Assembly: GCA_036320915.1 (NCBI GenBank)
Contig: JAXBDG010000017.1
Span: 310,001 to 374,000 of the forward strand
Direction: 5' to 3'
Source: Linnemannia elongata
Lineage: Eukaryota > Mortierellomycota > Mortierellomycetes > Mortierellales > Mortierellaceae
Length of the DNA: 64,000 nt
Translations under genes and position numbers: made by a program
The notes under the pieces: generated by a model
Database searches by the model: none
Told to the model about the DNA's origin: nothing
Seen by the model: the letters and a program-made list of their open reading frames with translations, nothing else
In this document: one piece after another, positions 22,527-32,103 of the stretch
How positions within the stretch are numbered: the stretch's first letter is position 1
How the letters are laid out: each line of letters starts with the position of its first letter

Positions 22527-24089
22527 ATGTTATTCGACGCTCAGCCTACCCCAAACATTATCTTTGAGCTGCCACCAATCCTCGATGTAATCTGCAATCA
22601 GCTTGGCGTGGATGAAATTCAACGCTGCCGCCTCGTCTGCAAGATATGGTCAACGCTCTTTGAATCATATCGTTGGAAATATATCAGCCTCGATTCACTG
22701 AAACGTCCAAGTGCCAACCTCCTAGCAAAAAATTCTCATTGGATCTTCCGGCTGCATGCTTCCTTGAGAATCTTCATGGGTACTGATCAATCATCCTTCA
22801 CGAACCTACGTGAGCTGACCCTCTATGACGATGGGTCTATGAGGCTCTCCGAACGCGAATTTCGGCCAGATCAACCCGAGCAGGAACAAGGCTTAATTGT
22901 TGACCTAGAGGCACAAAATAGTGCAACATGTTTACTTCCCACCTGTCCATTGACCGCGATCACCAAGCTTGTGAATTTGAATCAGCGACTCCATACCCTT
23001 CGGATGCACGCTATACAAAGTCGTTTACAGCCTTTTGACTATGGCTTGCTTTCACGATTTGGAACACATCCGACACTAACGCACCTGACGCTCGCAGCTG
23101 TGGAAAAGCCGAACCAGGACGATATCTTCCTCATGCTGGCTATCCTCAAGAACTGTCCCTCATCACTCCGAAGTTTGTGTCTGCGCTGTAATTATTCAAG
23201 CAAGGATTCCCATGACCGGCTAGCGGAGTTGCATGCTGCGATATTGGAAAGAAAGCACCCCTGGAGAGTTTTCGAGTCCCTGGAGCATCTTGAGATTTCC
23301 TGGGATCCTGAAGGTTGCCAGTCGTGGGTACACTTGCCTATCCTCAGAAACTCCCCCAAGCTGACGCGCCTGTTTATAGGATCAGATAAACCAGCTGTTA
23401 TCGTCGCAGACTTCCACATTGGGGACATGCAGAAAGTTTTGCAGGCCACAAGGATATTTTGTCCCAACATCAGGCAACTCGGAGGGAGCTTTTCTGGTTA
23501 CCCTGACCTCGAAAACGACCTTGTTCGTTTAATCCAAGCCTATCCCAAGGGTCTCAAGTCACTTGATGTCGCCCTGAATATGTCTGTCCAAAATCTCTTC
23601 ATCCCTGCTCTATTACCGATCTCAGCCACAACCTTGGAGAGTCTACGCCTGACTGCTTTACAGATTGAGGTTGAGTCCGCAGATATTATTGTTCGTGTAT
23701 GGAAAGAATGTTCAAACTTGAGGGAATTGAGCTTCAGTTATGGACTCAGTTTGGACGAGTTATTGCAGAACCCTTGGGCATCACACCATCTTGAGATGTT
23801 ACATATCAAACTTTGCAAACCGGATTATCACTGGACGCCTTGGCTTGGCAATGACTTAATAGACGACGATCAATATCCAAAGCTAGCCACCGATATCTTG
23901 GAGCTCTACCGCAAGGTCAAAGCTCATTCAAAACCTGGGTTTTCCGCTCGTTTCCCTTGCCTTGGGTATAGGATGCCCCATGACGTCGCAATGGAGCTTA
24001 TAGGACATGAGATCACAGAACAACAGCTCTTGAGCATGGATCTTGGGTGGCCAAGCACGAAGGGCCAGTGTGACCCATGGGATGCATGA
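22527..24089 (+). CDS. F-box/LRR protein
   Basis: Single exon, 520 residues. The N-terminus (about 14-60) is an F-box: LPPILDVICNQLGVDEIQRCRLVCKIWSTLFESYRW. The rest consists of irregular leucine-rich repeats (LTHLTLAAVEKPNQDDIFLML, LRSLCLRCNYSS, LEHLEISWDP, LKSLDVALNM, LRELSFSYGL). F-box proteins of this type act as substrate receptors of SCF (Skp1-cullin-F-box) ubiquitin ligases: the F-box would bind Skp1 and the LRRs the target. The substrate is unknown. A CT-rich leader precedes the ATG. Large families of such genes are common in early-diverging fungi. Confidence 0.85.
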   Translation: MLFDAQPTPNIIFELPPILDVICNQLGVDEIQRCRLVCKIWSTLFESYRWKYISLDSLKRPSANLLAKNSHWIFRLHASLRIFMGTDQSSFTNLRELTLYDDGSMRLSEREFRPDQPEQEQGLIVDLEAQNSATCLLPTCPLTAITKLVNLNQRLHTLRMHAIQSRLQPFDYGLLSRFGTHPTLTHLTLAAVEKPNQDDIFLMLAILKNCPSSLRSLCLRCNYSSKDSHDRLAELHAAILERKHPWRVFESLEHLEISWDPEGCQSWVHLPILRNSPKLTRLFIGSDKPAVIVADFHIGDMQKVLQATRIFCPNIRQLGGSFSGYPDLENDLVRLIQAYPKGLKSLDVALNMSVQNLFIPALLPISATTLESLRLTALQIEVESADIIVRVWKECSNLRELSFSYGLSLDELLQNPWASHHLEMLHIKLCKPDYHWTPWLGNDLIDDDQYPKLATDILELYRKVKAHSKPGFSARFPCLGYRMPHDVAMELIGHEITEQQLLSMDLGWPSTKGQCDPWDA

Positions 24090-25812
24090 TTTTGAGATGG
24101 TCAAGCAGAATGAATGGTCCAAGATAAAAAAGGCCCTTAGAGAGGCTGTAGTTCAATACACACAATTATGAGTACGAATTCATGCATACAGAGTAAAGGT
24201 AGCTTGTGGCAGCCAAGCGTTCATAGCGACGTTGCTTTTTGATCCTTCGATGTCGGCTTTTCCTATCATGCTGAAGCAGAATTCAGTAAGCATTGGATTG
24301 TTCACCCATTAATAGGGAACGTGAGCTGGATTTACACCGTGGTGAGACAGGTTAGTTTTACCTTACTGATGAAATGTTGTTGCGATAGTAATTGACCTTG
24401 GCACGAGAAGAACCGTTCATGCGGATAATTGGTATTTGGGCCTGCCTAAGCGTGCAATGGCCCGAATCTATCATCCGTTGGGTTATGGCTAAACGCTTCT
24501 AAGTCAGAACCCGTGCTAGAACGCGACAATTACCCACCTTCTCCGATTTTTAGTTGAATACGAATAGATCTTCTGATCCTGAATAATACTACAAAGGGTT
24601 GATCTTGCGGAGCGGAAAGGCTCTATGAGGTTCCTGCTAATGTTAATTTCAAATATTGGAAGAGATAAAACCATTACAGGCGACTTTAATTGAACGGGGT
24701 ATTGCAAGCAGTAGAGTAGCCTTGTTGCTACGATCTGCTGAGATTAAGCCCATCTTTCTATAGATTTGTTCGAAAGAACAACGTCTCTCTTTTTTTTTCC
24801 CTTCAGGCGCTTCGGTTAGGGGCAGCTTAACATATGTCCTGGCGGCCGGGTTGTGCGCGGATAACCGCTTGAGGCCGCTCTTACGGTGATCCCCCTTCCC
24901 CAGCCTGAAGAAAGAAGAGAAAAAAAAAGTGAGTAATGATCAAAACAAATGCTCATTTGGCCGCCATCAGCTCCCATGGTCTCGCCGCCGTGTCTTCTCT
25001 ACAGCATCGTGGACATCATCCAAAAGCGCGCCCAGGGGCACTAGTTTTATAGCACGACATTTTTACACGGGTGGTGCACGTGGGAATGAAACTTGGTACC
25101 TTTTGTGTGTCGCATCTGATATATATTGGGCGGCAATACCTTATCTCATAAGCTACGGTCATACACAACTAAACCCACCGCATCCTGTCCAGAAAGAAGC
25201 GCGAGAGCAAAATTTTAATTTGGGGTGTGTGAGTGGGTGGCCCAGGGGAGCAGAGAAAGAGCCCACTACCACCCCGATGCAATCACAGATTCAAACCATG
25301 ATGCAGATCGAGTTGAGAGCAGATGGGGAAACAGAGTTGTTTGATCGCAAAGAGGGTTCTTTGTTGAGAGCACACGTCAAGATGGTTTGTGCACTGTTGT
25401 GACAACAAAGAAGAAAAAAACAAATAGAAGGGAAAGAGTGAGGAAGAGTGGGAAAAAAAGATATAGTTCGACAATGAACAGTTTTTTTTTCTTCTCTCTC
25501 CGTCTGTTTTCTTTCTCTTTTGTGTTCGATGTGTTACAAAAGAAAAGGCTAGCGTTTTTTTTTATGTGATTCTCCAATCAAGGTCTAGGCAACTCACAAC
25601 CCGTAATACCATTGCCACAACAGCTCACAAGAAAGTTAGGGATATGTAGTTTTTATATGCATTGATTTATTTTCTATGGAGTGTGATATGAGATGCGAGA
25701 TGATAAGTTATATACAGTAGCCAGGGAAGGGGTAGTTTACATAAAGGAGGAGGAAGGAGAAATTGTACAATGGAGGGAGAACAGTCGCTCTCTGGTCAAC
25801 AGAGAGTCAAAC
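24090..25812. other. Intergenic region
   Basis: No supported gene in about 1.7 kb between convergent genes. The open frame at 24929-25402 lacks a recognisable domain and has no coding-like repeats or conservation clue. A short dispersed repeat lies at 24201-24284. Confidence 0.5.
24201..24284 (+). repeat. Short dispersed repeat, copy 1
   Basis: AGCTTGTGG(C/T)AGCCA(A/C)GCGT, then TTCATA, ACGTT and CTTCGATGTC, ending in AGAATTC. It matches 47221-47305 in the same orientation. Both lie within about 300 bp downstream of an LRR-type gene, so the repeat may be a relic of a shared 3' flank or of a small element. Confidence 0.55.
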
Positions 25813-27084
25813 TTAACGCTCCCAGACGTTTTGGGTGTTGGTGCCCATCTTAAAGTCCTTCCAGGCAATCCACTGCTTAGAGGGAGTGGCATAGTCCTTG
25901 GTGCTGCCACCAAAGAAGGACGAGAACATAAACTTGACCAACCGGTCCTCACCGCCCTTGGCAGGGTCGTATCCGTTCTTGAGCAAGACCAGCTTGTCGG
26001 CCTGGACAACAGGTGCACCATCAAGGTAGACAGCCAGGTATCCATCACGGACGGCCTTGCCCTTGGAGTTGACGCGCACGACCTGGGTAATATTGTGCCA
26101 TTGGCCAGACTTGAACTGGAACTTGCCGCCGCGACCAATTGAGATGCCGTAGGTGGGGTTGCACTCGTTCCTGGCGCCGGGAGAGACCTTGACACCCATA
26201 CCGTTCAGGCAGCCACCGCCGTTTGCTGCGAGCTCGTGGGGGATCTCAGGGAGGTGGGAATCTTCCAACCAGCGCTTCTGGAGCTCAAAGATGGCCTCAG
26301 GGGAGCGCTTGTCGAGGCTGCGCTTGCACTTGCCGGGACCTTGGTTGGGGAAGTAGACAGACTTTGCGGCGTAGAGGTAGAGCTCGCCCATGCCGTCGGC
26401 GCGCCACATCATACGGGTTGAGAAACAGTTCTCGGCGGTTCCGCCGCCAGAGCAACCGGCGTTACAACCCAACTCGCTACCCATCAGGATACCAGGGAGT
26501 TTGCCGCCCTTGACCCATTTAAAGCCGGGCTCGAACATCATTTGGTACTCGAGGCGAATGTAGCGGCTCTTGGAACCAGTGAAGGCTGCGGGAGGGAGGG
26601 GAGTCGAGACAAAAGAGGCATGCTTGTCGCCGGAGTGAGAATAGGAACCGGCAGGGTAGAGAGAACGGAGGACATGCTCACCGCTTGCAAAGGGGGATGC
26701 AGAACCGGTCGAGGCAGCAGCAAGGATAGAGACGTCGCCAGCAGCAGCAGCGGCCTCAGTTTCAGCCTCGGCAGAGAAATCGAGGCGGCTAGGGCCGCTT
26801 CTCTTTTGCTTCTTCTTCTTGTTGCCACCTTTCTTGAGGGAAGACTCGAGGACGATATCAAACTCATCCTGTCCGGGGACAAGGGGCTTAGTGAGCGCAA
26901 GGGGTTTTGAGAGCTTTTGGAGCGTCGAGGGCATATCGGGGAGGGTCCAGCTGTAGACTTTGTCGGCTCCACCAGAGATGGTGACGCCTCCTGCTGGTGC
27001 TGGTGTCGGTTTTGCAAGGGATGTAGAAGGTGCATAGACTGTGAGAATCAGGGCAGCCTGAAGGAGGAGCGTATCGAATTTCAT
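25813..27084 (-). CDS. Secreted polysaccharide lyase family 14 protein
   Basis: Single exon, 423 residues. The N-terminus MKFDTLLLQAALILTVYAPSTSLA is a clear signal peptide, followed by a Pro/Ala region and a basic stretch (KKGGNKKKKQKR) that may be a processing site. The catalytic-type domain from about 130 to the end fits fungal PL14: SPFASGEHVLRSLYPAGSYS, YIRLEYQMMFEPGFKW, GGKLPGI, CFSTRMMWRADGMGELYLY, GISIGRGGKFQF, GQWHNITQVVRVN and DGYLAVYLDG. PL14 enzymes cleave uronic-acid polymers (alginate, glucuronan) by beta-elimination in a beta-jelly-roll fold. Glucuronan is a likely substrate in these fungi because their own walls contain glucuronic-acid polymers, but this is inference. Cysteine pairs (CNAGCSGG, ENCF) fit a secreted protein. 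Confidence 0.88.
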   Translation of the reverse strand: MKFDTLLLQAALILTVYAPSTSLAKPTPAPAGGVTISGGADKVYSWTLPDMPSTLQKLSKPLALTKPLVPGQDEFDIVLESSLKKGGNKKKKQKRSGPSRLDFSAEAETEAAAAAGDVSILAAASTGSASPFASGEHVLRSLYPAGSYSHSGDKHASFVSTPLPPAAFTGSKSRYIRLEYQMMFEPGFKWVKGGKLPGILMGSELGCNAGCSGGGTAENCFSTRMMWRADGMGELYLYAAKSVYFPNQGPGKCKRSLDKRSPEAIFELQKRWLEDSHLPEIPHELAANGGGCLNGMGVKVSPGARNECNPTYGISIGRGGKFQFKSGQWHNITQVVRVNSKGKAVRDGYLAVYLDGAPVVQADKLVLLKNGYDPAKGGEDRLVKFMFSSFFGGSTKDYATPSKQWIAWKDFKMGTNTQNVWER

Positions 27085-29806
27085 TCTTGGTGTGTATCTA
27101 TGCGTGTATGTATGTGTTTAGAAATCAAGGAGTCGGAAAGGAGAAATGACCGAGGTATATGTAGGAAGGCCGTTGATGTGGAGCGAGAAGAAATAAAAGA
27201 GGGGGTGGGAGCTCTAATATGTATGATACAAGGAGTAGGACGATTGGGGTACGAGTGTGGAAGTGGATGGATATGTAGAGGATGATGAAAGTGAGGGATG
27301 AGTGAGAGCAGCAGGCAGGCTGTTTGTTGCTGGTGGTTTGTTTGCTGTGTGATGAGACTGATAAGGAATAAAGAACAAAAAAAAAAAGGCGGTTCCTGGG
27401 TGGGGGTTTTGCTCCTTTTGTATGATTTTTTTTGCTCTTTTTGTCGTTCCATTGTTCCTTTTTCAGGCACCACTTGTTAGAGAAAAGAGCTAAAGCGGGG
27501 AGGGAGACAGAGGGAGAAGGGAGAGGAGTGCCCCGATTGAATGGGCAGGAAAGGGAAAGCAAAAAAACGGCAGAGAAAAGTATGAACCCAGCTCGCATCA
27601 AGTTTAAATGTCCACTCAGCGTAAGTCATCTCTTTTGACAAGCGAGGTTTGAACTTGCGCAATCAACCTTAATTACCTCGTAATGTCTGAATAATCATCA
27701 CTGAGTCCAAGTTGCGCCTCAATCAAATGGACGTTTTACCTTTTTCCCTTTTGACCCCCTGATCTGATCCATATTATCACATTCGAAGCAATAAATTAAT
27801 GTGAACCAGTGCATGTAAGGGTGGAGAGGACGGGAAGGAAGGACGATGGAGTGAAGGCTTTTGAATCGGTTAGTCCACCTGAACCAATTTTTCAATTTAT
27901 TGTTTTAATGAAGAAGGAAATGACCAATCCAGCGAGGGAGTGGAGGGTCTGTTGGGCTCCATCCCATTCGTCACTGATCAACACGGCCTGCCCTGAAATT
28001 AGGGTTTGTTCAATTTGTGTTTGAAATGAAGACCCCTGACCAATAAAGAAGAGGGCAACCTGGTGCCGAACATGGTGCCTGGATATGATAGCAACAGCAC
28101 ACATGGCAGGTAGCTTATAACACTTCACAGCACGTCAAGGTATCCCCCTACGATGGTCATTGCAAAATCGATGAACGGATGAACTAGACAAGAAGGAACA
28201 ACAAACCCCCTTATGATCCTTCATTGGCTACTCATTCTCAAAGTGATAATGGATGGACAATAGAAAGAAAACAAAAGGAAGGAAGAGGCACCACCTCGCT
28301 ACAAGATGGGTGGGGTTCCTGCCTTGCAGGCGGTTCAATATCATGTTTTCTTACTACAACAAAAAGCCCTGATGACTCTTCATTGGCTTGTATCGATATT
28401 AAGTGCTAATTGTCGGACATAAAGAAAATCAAGGGGAAGAGAAGCCACCTCTTTTGCGCCACCATCTACCTGCCAGATGGACAGGGTATCTTTCCTGCCT
28501 TACAGATTTTTCAATCGCACCATCTGCCTTCTAATCTCCATTTTACCAGAATCTGGCTCGGGCAGGGTGCACATGCATAAGGTTAATGAGCGCAAATTGC
28601 ACTCAGTCCACAGCAAACAGATACAAATAAGCCAACAGCCTTATCCTATGTTGCTGAAGTGGATGTGCCATCACGTAAGACCTATTAGCCTCGTGGACCA
28701 TATTCTGTAACACAAAGACCAGCGGCTGTTTTTCATTTACATCTGAAAGCGACGGACCCTTCCCTTTCTTCTGTCGTTTTACATGCCGTCTTCCCATTCT
28801 CAGCTTGTATTACCCCCCCCCCCCCCCCCCCCTGTCTACCTGTCTTGCATGACTAAATGTTTGATACTATTGCAATTTGTTTTTCATTTCTCATAAATAT
28901 TTAGTGCCAACTGCTGCCTTACATGCCCGATCGGCTTTTTTCTTGTTTTTTTGTCTTGTTCTTTTCTCAATTACCGAGCTTTTGTCATCCTACAAGTCAA
29001 CAGTGCACTCTACATATTCTGTATATGTGCCCACCGAGCTCATAAGCTCTCCTTCAGGCTTGAGACACTCCCAGACAACCACCTGTCGTCACATGAGTTG
29101 ACCTATGATTGCAGCCACGACAACAAACGCGCGTCTTCCTATCTTGTCTATTTCATAGAAAAAGAAGCGATGTACTAGAACATGAGCATACGAATAAGAC
29201 ACGGCGCCTTTCGCTCCCTCTTTCTCTCTCTCTCCACTGCGGAGGAAGATGATGATCATCCTTTGCTCTATTATTACTACGTCGAGAAAGTGAATACCCT
29301 GCCCCATTGTCCAGACCCTAGGGTTTCGTTGTTCGTGCAACCCTCACTCTCCTTTGCTCCCCATCCCTCTTAACCCTCAAAAATAGCTTCTCAACTACGG
29401 CTATTTTTGGTCCTTTCTTTCTGTCTCCTTCCTTCCACCTTCCACCGTGACCATAATGCAAACCCTACCACCACAATAAACAACAATATCCTTCCCCAGC
29501 GCGTTCACTCTCTTTTATTAGACTTTAGTTGTGTTGCGCCACCACCAGAAATAAACGACACAGACCGACTATTTAACTGCCACTCATTCCTCTCTCTGGC
29601 ACAAACACACACACACATTCATTTCTTTCTACAATCCCAATTGTTTGCTCATCACCATTCCTTTCCCTCCGTTCCTCCCTCTTTTCCTCCTTTCCCCATC
29701 CCCTACCCCGTTTCATTCCCAAACCTCCCCTGTCATCAAACAAAAAAAAGGCAACAAAAACACCCCTTCTCCCATCAACAACGTGTCCCATCGGTTGGCC
29801 ATCTCT

Positions 29807-29864
<58 letters not shown>

Positions 29865-29887
29865 TTCCTTTTTCCTACCAGACGGTA
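27085..29887. other. Intergenic region between divergent genes
   Basis: No gene is supported in about 2.8 kb. It should hold the promoters of the PL14 gene (leftwards) and the F-box gene at 29888 (rightwards). It includes a run of 20 C at 28813-28832 and strongly pyrimidine-rich DNA from 29340 to 29880. The open frames here are low-complexity. Confidence 0.5.
29813..29861. repeat. (CT)n microsatellite in the leader of the F-box gene
   Basis: About 24 CT units end 26 bp before the ATG at 29888. Pyrimidine-rich leaders are common for fungal promoters, and a pure run like this is likely to vary in length between strains. Confidence 0.9.
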
Positions 29888-31612
29888 ATGTTCTCCCGAG
29901 CGCTGTATCTAGTCTCGCGCTCGTTAGCCTCCCAGCTCCCTTCCCGCTCTGCCGACCACGGTGATGACGATTCAGACTTCGACGCCGATGTAGAAACACC
30001 ATTCGACTCCTTGGACCCAAACAGTGCTACAACACGCGCGCTGGTCCTACCCGAGATTCTAGAGCGTATAGGTCGTTACCTCGACCGACACAGTCTCTTC
30101 AACAGCCTTGTTGTCTCTCACCACTTTTACGAGTCCCTCCTCCCTGTCCTTTGGTTCTCTATCCAGCTCCGTGTCGCCCAACCATCCCCCAAGATTCTGG
30201 AACAATTGGAAAAGAACCTTTGGCGGATCCGGGATCTCACCATCGAAGACACTTCCACAGGTGTTGGAGACCAGGACGACAGTGGTGATGATGATGATGA
30301 CAACGAGGAAGAAGGTGGGAGGGAAACGAGAGGAGCAGCTTTCAGAGGATACCTTAACCGACTCAGATCGATCGAGATTCTAGCTCGGAACGACCTTTCG
30401 CTTTTACAGTACTTGACGCTCGATTGCGGTTTTCCTGCCAACAGCTCCAGTACCGCGGTCCATATGCTGAACAGCTGTCAAGGCAAGTTTTCAGGACTGA
30501 AACATCTGGATATCGGATTGCTCTCCAACACACGGGACAGGCGCTACATTTACCAAATCCTGGACTCTTATCCACTTCTGGAATCTCTACGCGTTGTCTG
30601 GTCGACACAGAGTCCGCTTTTGACCGAGGACCAAGGACCTCTTGGACAAGGGCAACAACAACCTGCAAAGCGAATATCGCTCCAACGACTCCATCTAGTC
30701 GGGTTACAGTGGCCAGAGCAGGACTTTTTTCGTCTGACACAACAATGTCCGCAGCTGGAGGAGCTGAAGATCATGGGGCCTTCCAAGGCGCGCTGGGACT
30801 GGAGCATCTCGACGATCGATCGTTTTGCAGAATTTTGTCCGCGCGTGACTCGGATACACATCGACCCGGGGTATGGTTCTGATTTTGAGGATGTGCTACT
30901 AGCCCGGATACTTGAGACCTTTCCAGGATTGAGATCATTCCGTGTACCTCGATGTGATCTTGGACCAGAAGCTTTCAAGGCGCTCAAGGATCGGATTGGG
31001 CAGTTGGAGGAGCTGAATGTGGCCTTTACACGGAAGCCGGGCGTCGACGGGAGGAAGCTCGTTCAATTGATGACCCGCGCCCATAATCTGCGCTACCTCG
31101 ACGCCTCCGGTGTCTCTCTCGATCCTTGGCTCTTTTATGTCACTCAACAACAGCAGCAGCAAGAGCCGGAGCAAGATATTCAGGAGGACTTACCGGAATG
31201 GGGTCGTATAAGACCGCAAATGGCTACATCAGCGACCTCCTGGGCGTGTCGCAGACTAGAAGTGATCTTGATCGGATTCGCAACGTTACATGTCAACACT
31301 CGCCAATGTCAAGCAATCTACGCCAACCTCAGTCATCTATCCAACCTCCGTCGAATCCACATCTTGCCGAACCATTTCCCGATCAACTTTGAATCGGGCC
31401 TTGAACAGCTGGCTACGTTGCGCCAATTGACCCACTTTGATGTCCATGGTACCGAAAAAGTCATCTCGGAGGATGTCATCAAGTGGATGGGTGCCACTTG
31501 GCCCAAATTGCAGGTGTTGAGGTTGTATATCGATGGCAAAGAGAAGCGGGCCCTTGTCAAGTCTTGGTTGCGCGATGTTGGGCGCGATGATGTCCGAGTT
31601 GAAACTGACTAG
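29888..31612 (+). CDS. F-box/LRR protein with acidic insert
   Basis: Single exon from the ATG at 29888, 574 residues. The in-frame extension further upstream runs through the CT microsatellite and is rejected as leader. After a Ser/Asp-rich N-terminus, an F-box lies at about 53-100 (LVLPEILERIGRYLDRHSLF, SLVVSHHFYESLLPVLW). An acidic stretch (DQDDSGDDDDDNEEEGG) follows, then irregular LRRs (LKHLDIGLLSNT, LESLRVVWSTQ, LQRLHLVGLQ, LEELKIMGPS, LRSFRVPRCDLG, LEELNVAFTRK, LRYLDASGVSL, LRRIHILPNH, LTHFDVHGTEKV). A Gln run (TQQQQQQQE) occurs near 415. It is a likely SCF substrate receptor with an unknown target. Confidence 0.85.
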   Translation: MFSRALYLVSRSLASQLPSRSADHGDDDSDFDADVETPFDSLDPNSATTRALVLPEILERIGRYLDRHSLFNSLVVSHHFYESLLPVLWFSIQLRVAQPSPKILEQLEKNLWRIRDLTIEDTSTGVGDQDDSGDDDDDNEEEGGRETRGAAFRGYLNRLRSIEILARNDLSLLQYLTLDCGFPANSSSTAVHMLNSCQGKFSGLKHLDIGLLSNTRDRRYIYQILDSYPLLESLRVVWSTQSPLLTEDQGPLGQGQQQPAKRISLQRLHLVGLQWPEQDFFRLTQQCPQLEELKIMGPSKARWDWSISTIDRFAEFCPRVTRIHIDPGYGSDFEDVLLARILETFPGLRSFRVPRCDLGPEAFKALKDRIGQLEELNVAFTRKPGVDGRKLVQLMTRAHNLRYLDASGVSLDPWLFYVTQQQQQQEPEQDIQEDLPEWGRIRPQMATSATSWACRRLEVILIGFATLHVNTRQCQAIYANLSHLSNLRRIHILPNHFPINFESGLEQLATLRQLTHFDVHGTEKVISEDVIKWMGATWPKLQVLRLYIDGKEKRALVKSWLRDVGRDDVRVETD

Positions 31613-32103
31613 TAATTAAACCGATTTTTTTTTTTTTGCTCTCCTCCTTGGTTCTCTTTCTGTGTTCAAAATAATCAACTTTTTTTTTTCTTGTTTGTCA
31701 CACTGCAATCTGACTTGTCACTGTCTCGAAAAAAGTGACACGGTGATGCTGCGGGGGGGGCGGTCTAGGCAGCAAGGCTATGCTTCGATGGGTTGTGATC
31801 CTCGTTTGCAGGTTAAGAGGGGTAGGACTGGCTCATTGTGCTTGTTCAATATCAAGTTAACCTTATGGGAACAATGTGCCAAAGAAATCCCAGCCTCCTT
31901 TCTCATTCTCTATATTATTCTTCCAATAGGAGGGAAGAATGAATTTGAAGACTTTTTTTGTTACATCCTTTTCATTTCATTCCATCTTCCTTACATCTTC
32001 CTTTTTCCTCATTCCTACATCGTTATCGCACCTTTCTACTGCGTCGCCACTACTGTCCTCGTCATCATCCTCGTCAACACTCGTCACCCCCTTTCTTGTG
32101 AAT

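Noticed and set aside
24929..25402. 157-codon open frame
   Set aside because: No recognisable domain, unusual composition, no splice partners and no homologous copy in the window.
31939..32103. In-frame N-terminal extension of LRR copy 1 (and likewise in copies 3 and 4)
   Set aside because: The hydrophobic, Ser/Phe-rich translation comes from a pyrimidine-rich leader. In copy 2 the same DNA is out of frame with the gene, so it is not conserved as protein.
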